Assembly (NCBI GenBank): GCA_039187375.1
Contig: JBCCZN010000151.1
Location: 1 to 6,718, forward strand
From: CALBPI01 sp039187375
GTDB taxonomy: Bacteria > Pseudomonadota > Gammaproteobacteria > Steroidobacterales > Woeseiaceae
DNA: 6,718 nucleotides
Reading direction: 5' to 3'
The position numbers were made by a program, and so were the translations under genes. This document shows positions 6,367 through 6,718 of this stretch, piece after piece. Under the pieces are notes generated by a model. It ran no database searches. It worked only from the letters and a program-made list of their open reading frames with translations, and was not told the origin of the DNA. Numbering within the stretch: the stretch's first letter is position 1; each line of letters begins with the position of its first letter.

Positions 6367-6718
6367 TACACGCTACGCCCGCCACTACTCGCTGCCACAA
6401 TTTGGACACTCGGCAGCGCAGCGACTGGGCAAAGCCAATGCGCTCGTCATCGGTGCCGGTGGCACCGGTTGCGCCGCGCTACAAAGTCTGGCGCTCGCCG
6501 GCATCGGTGCGATCACGGTCAACGACTTCGACCGCGTCGATGCGAGCAACCTGGCGCGCCAGAGTTTGTATCGAAGCAGCGATATCGGCCAACCAAAAGC
6601 GCTGGTCGCGCAACGCGCGTTGCGCCAATTGCGCCCGGCACTGCCCATCACCGCGATCGACGCGCGACTGACCGACTCGCAGCTCAAGGAAGTTGCGACT
6701 CGCGCCGCCGTCATTCTT
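6347..6718 (+). CDS. moeB: MoeB/ThiF-family adenylyltransferase, 3'-truncated by the window edge
   Basis: E1-like enzyme that adenylates the C-terminal glycine of a ubiquitin-like sulfur carrier; MoeB acts on MoaD in molybdopterin synthesis. The frame from GTG 6347 runs open to the last base (124 residues). Seen: RYARHYSLP (9-17), the ATP-binding loop GAGGTGCAA (36-44), DFD (60-62), SNLARQ with Arg71 (67-72) and GQPK with Lys84 (81-84). These match E. coli MoeB Asp62, Arg73 and Lys86 with a constant offset of two residues, which supports the GTG start. No ATG is available and no clear Shine-Dalgarno is seen; the start lies inside ppiB, suggesting translational coupling. The catalytic Cys and zinc-binding Cys pairs fall beyond the window, so MoeB, ThiF or HesA cannot be fully separated. 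A moeB gene after prmC is known in Pseudomonas, which favours MoeB. Confidence 0.88.
   Translation, partial: MSDAKADTRYARHYSLPQFGHSAAQRLGKANALVIGAGGTGCAALQSLALAGIGAITVNDFDRVDASNLARQSLYRSSDIGQPKALVAQRALRQLRPALPITAIDARLTDSQLKEVATRAAVIL

Noticed and set aside
6451..6467. Seven-base inverted repeat CGGTGCC / GGCACCG with a three-base loop early in the moeB-like gene
   Set aside because: It is explained by the glycine-rich GAGGTG codons of the ATP-binding loop and has no terminator T tract.

Overview
The window is ordinary, compactly coded bacterial chromosome. It looks like a gammaproteobacterium of moderately high GC (roughly 55-60% by eye). The evidence is the hemA-prfA-prmC gene order, a glutamyl-tRNA reductase (C5 heme pathway, which rules against a typical alphaproteobacterium), and HemA, RF1, PrmC, PpiB and MoeB proteins that resemble the E. 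coli ones motif by motif. A beta-proteobacterium cannot be excluded. No RNA genes, mobile elements, CRISPR arrays or prophage remnants are visible, and no gene-free stretch exceeds about 55 bases.

Layout: (1) 1-1287 (+), hemA, lacking only about 8 N-terminal codons at the window edge; (2) 1284-2369 (+), prfA, overlapping hemA by 4 bases; (3) 4955-2380 (-), a two-gene unit of cystathionine beta-synthase (3591-4955) followed by cystathionine gamma-lyase (2380-3537), convergent with prfA and divergent from prmC; (4) 4999-5859 (+), prmC, start uncertain; (5) 5881-6366 (+), a PpiB-type cyclophilin; (6) 6347 to the window end (+), the 5' part of a MoeB/ThiF-family adenylyltransferase, overlapping ppiB by 20 bases.

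How the genes work together: HemA commits glutamyl-tRNA to heme synthesis. RF1 (prfA) terminates translation, and PrmC methylates the glutamine of the RF1 GGQ motif. The minus-strand pair makes up the reverse transsulfuration route, from homocysteine plus serine to cystathionine and then to cysteine. The downstream plus-strand genes are a cytoplasmic peptidyl-prolyl isomerase and an E1-like enzyme that probably activates a ubiquitin-like sulfur carrier (MoaD or ThiS).

The main oddity is architectural. The cysteine-making pair sits between RF1 and its own methyltransferase, reading the opposite way, so prmC is cut off from the hemA-prfA transcript and must have its own promoter at a very tight divergent junction. 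A perfect 24-base palindrome inside prmC is the other structure worth a look. I found no convincing undescribed system.
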